From Pyrocephalus nanus (lineage: Eukaryota; Chordata; Aves; Passeriformes; Tyrannidae), in contig CM076279.1 of NCBI GenBank assembly GCA_038380795.1, positions 4,479,001-4,543,000 on the forward strand: a DNA stretch of 64,000 bases. The letters run 5' to 3'. Every line of letters starts with the position of its first letter. The first letter of the stretch is position 1. Below, one piece after another: positions 62,401 through 64,000 of the stretch. The position numbers and the translations under genes are program-made. Under the pieces are notes generated by a model. The model made no database searches. It saw only the letters and a list, made by a program, of their open reading frames with translations, and had not been told where the DNA came from.

Positions 62401-64000
62401 TTCCAGCCCTCCAGGCAAAGCACACAGGTCACCACGGCAGAGAAGGTGTGAACTCAAGAGACACTGGAGGGGAAGAAAAGCATTTTACTGAGATGGGAAT
62501 GGTATTTTATCACTTTTCAAGGCGTTAGTTTTAGACCAGGTTTGCACTGGAACCAGGGTGGTTTGATAATGGGTGGGTGGTTTTATTACTAGCAAAACCT
62601 CTGCTTCTGACATGATTGCACCAGCAAAAAGTAATTCGACAGTAAGCCTTATTTTCCTTGCTGAAACAATGTGTACTAACTTGGCAGATAATCTCATTAA
62701 TTAATTGAAGCTCTATTTACAGTTGATGGAGAGAGACAGCTTGTAGGGACACGCCATCAAGTCTTTTCTAGCGCAGACAAGGCTCTGTAAAGCTGCATTT
62801 TTATTTATATACATATGCTGAAATGAAAATCAGGGCATCGCTTGTAAAGCCAAGAGTTCTGTCCCTGGGGAACTGAATAGAAGGCAAATCTTTGGCATCA
62901 GGAGGCTCCGTGTTTGTTTTGGGAAGGAGAGCTGGCAGAGATCCCAACGCTAACTCTGAACATCTGAGGAAAAGGCTGGCTGGAAAGAATTATGTCGTGA
63001 CGCAGGCAGGGGAAAGCCAGGAAATTCGAAGCCAGGACAGACACTCTGACATTAACTCATTCTGTAAGGGAAAAAAAATAATTGTATAGTATTAACACTG
63101 CATCCTTGGGACAGGCATTTACAAATCGTGGTGGTGTTTGAGCTCCTTGGGAGGACAGAGGTTTTCACCAGTCTGTGGTGGCAGAGGATGGAGAACTGCT
63201 CGGTCATGGGGGAGTGTTAAGCCATGACTGGAGGAGAAGATATGGCTCATCACTGTCAAATCTGTGTGCTTTTGCAACTGTGCTGGCAGGGTTATTTGGC
63301 TTGGGAGGGGACATGCTGCTCGCCTGTTATTGCCTCAAGACAGCTGAAGGGACAAAGGACCCTTTTTCTTTCCCTCCAACCAATTCTGTCCTGCCAGCAG
63401 ACCCCAGGGCTTCCCTCCTCTTGTGATTTTGTGTTCTCAGTGTTACAAAAGTCCATTTGCTTCTTGGTGTGACAGTTAAACTGCAATTAGGGCCATGTAT
63501 CATGAGCTGGTTAATGGGAAAGTGTTTTGCAGATGGACTGGCCTCTCTTCCCCTTTTGCAGACAGAAAAAGCTTTGCCTGCTTCAGCTGCTGAGGGTGAA
63601 CATGTGGATTTATTTCTTTGCCTGTTTTCTCCTGGTGTGCAGTGAAAGACAGGATGCCCCAGCCTGGGGTAGAGCTCCCCAGAGGAGAAGGCAGTTGTGT
63701 TTGAGGCAAGAAGGAAAAGCAAGGTTCCAGCTCTGGCAGGGGGAGGTGGGTGAATGGTGCCTGTTAAAGCTTCCCCACATGTGACCCAAGCCTGGCCTTT
63801 GGGGCAGAGCTTCAAAGCACGGTCACGCTGTAGGGCTGCCTTTTCCTGTTTTGTTTAACAGGTGCTTGGGAGGACGTGGGTTGTGGCCATGGTTTTTCTG
63901 TGCCCTGTCTGCTGGGAAGCACTCAGGGTAACCTGGAGTCACACATGTTGCAGAAGCCAGATCATTTCCATTTTTTTTTAGGGCAGAAGTCAAGGCATAC

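Larger units (their letters stand above)
57831..64000. other. Intergenic, no gene seen
   Basis: About 6 kb of unique sequence with a G-run at 58158 and a CTCF-like site at 59476. No protein-like frame or recognisable transposon is evident. By human gene order MMD would be expected further right, beyond the window. Confidence 0.4.

Overview
The window looks like vertebrate nuclear DNA, most likely from a bird. It holds two small single-exon coding regions inside a great deal of non-coding sequence, GC-rich promoter-like islands, simple repeats, and one recognisable old CR1-type LINE fragment (about 5028-5310, antisense). I recognise no Alu, L1 or other mammalian elements. Turtles and crocodilians also carry CR1, so 'sauropsid, probably bird' is as far as the sequence takes me. 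There is no bacterial-style gene organisation, and nearly all other open frames are chance frames.

Left part (1-8.1 kb): TMEM100, plus strand. A CpG island (about 285-1290) with a good splice donor at 787 looks like the promoter and first non-coding exon. A well-formed candidate second non-coding exon lies at 3566-3751. A splice acceptor ending at 6838 opens the terminal exon, which carries the whole 134-residue reading frame (6901-7305) and a 3' untranslated region with ATTAAA-type poly(A) signals near 8.0 kb. TMEM100 is a two-pass membrane protein known in mammals as a BMP9/BMP10-ALK1 target in endothelium and as a modulator of TRPA1-TRPV1 in sensory neurons.

Middle (8.1-51.2 kb): about 43 kb without any gene I can support. 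It holds homopolymer tracts, small tandem duplications, a (TGGAA)9 microsatellite, a short G-quadruplex-capable pentamer array, one excellent CTCF-like site, several perfect inverted repeats, and isolated matches to CRE, RFX X-box and octamer motifs. It may carry regulatory elements of TMEM100, but that is inference.

Right part (51.2-57.9 kb): SMIM36, plus strand. A compact CpG-rich block at about 51.2-51.55 kb has a TATA/MEF2-like element, an inverted CCAAT box and a good splice donor at 51797, and could be a distal promoter and first exon. The coding exon (55825-56109, 94 residues) encodes a single-pass small integral membrane protein. A consensus-perfect splice donor lies 88 nt after the stop, and an 11-bp perfect hairpin about 500 nt after it. 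The last 6 kb show no gene.

The order TMEM100 then SMIM36 on one strand agrees, from memory, with the human 17q22 neighbourhood PCTP-TMEM100-SMIM36-MMD. If so, PCTP should lie to the left of this window and MMD to the right. I found no novel multi-gene system. The most useful observations concern gene structure, translational control and candidate regulatory sites.
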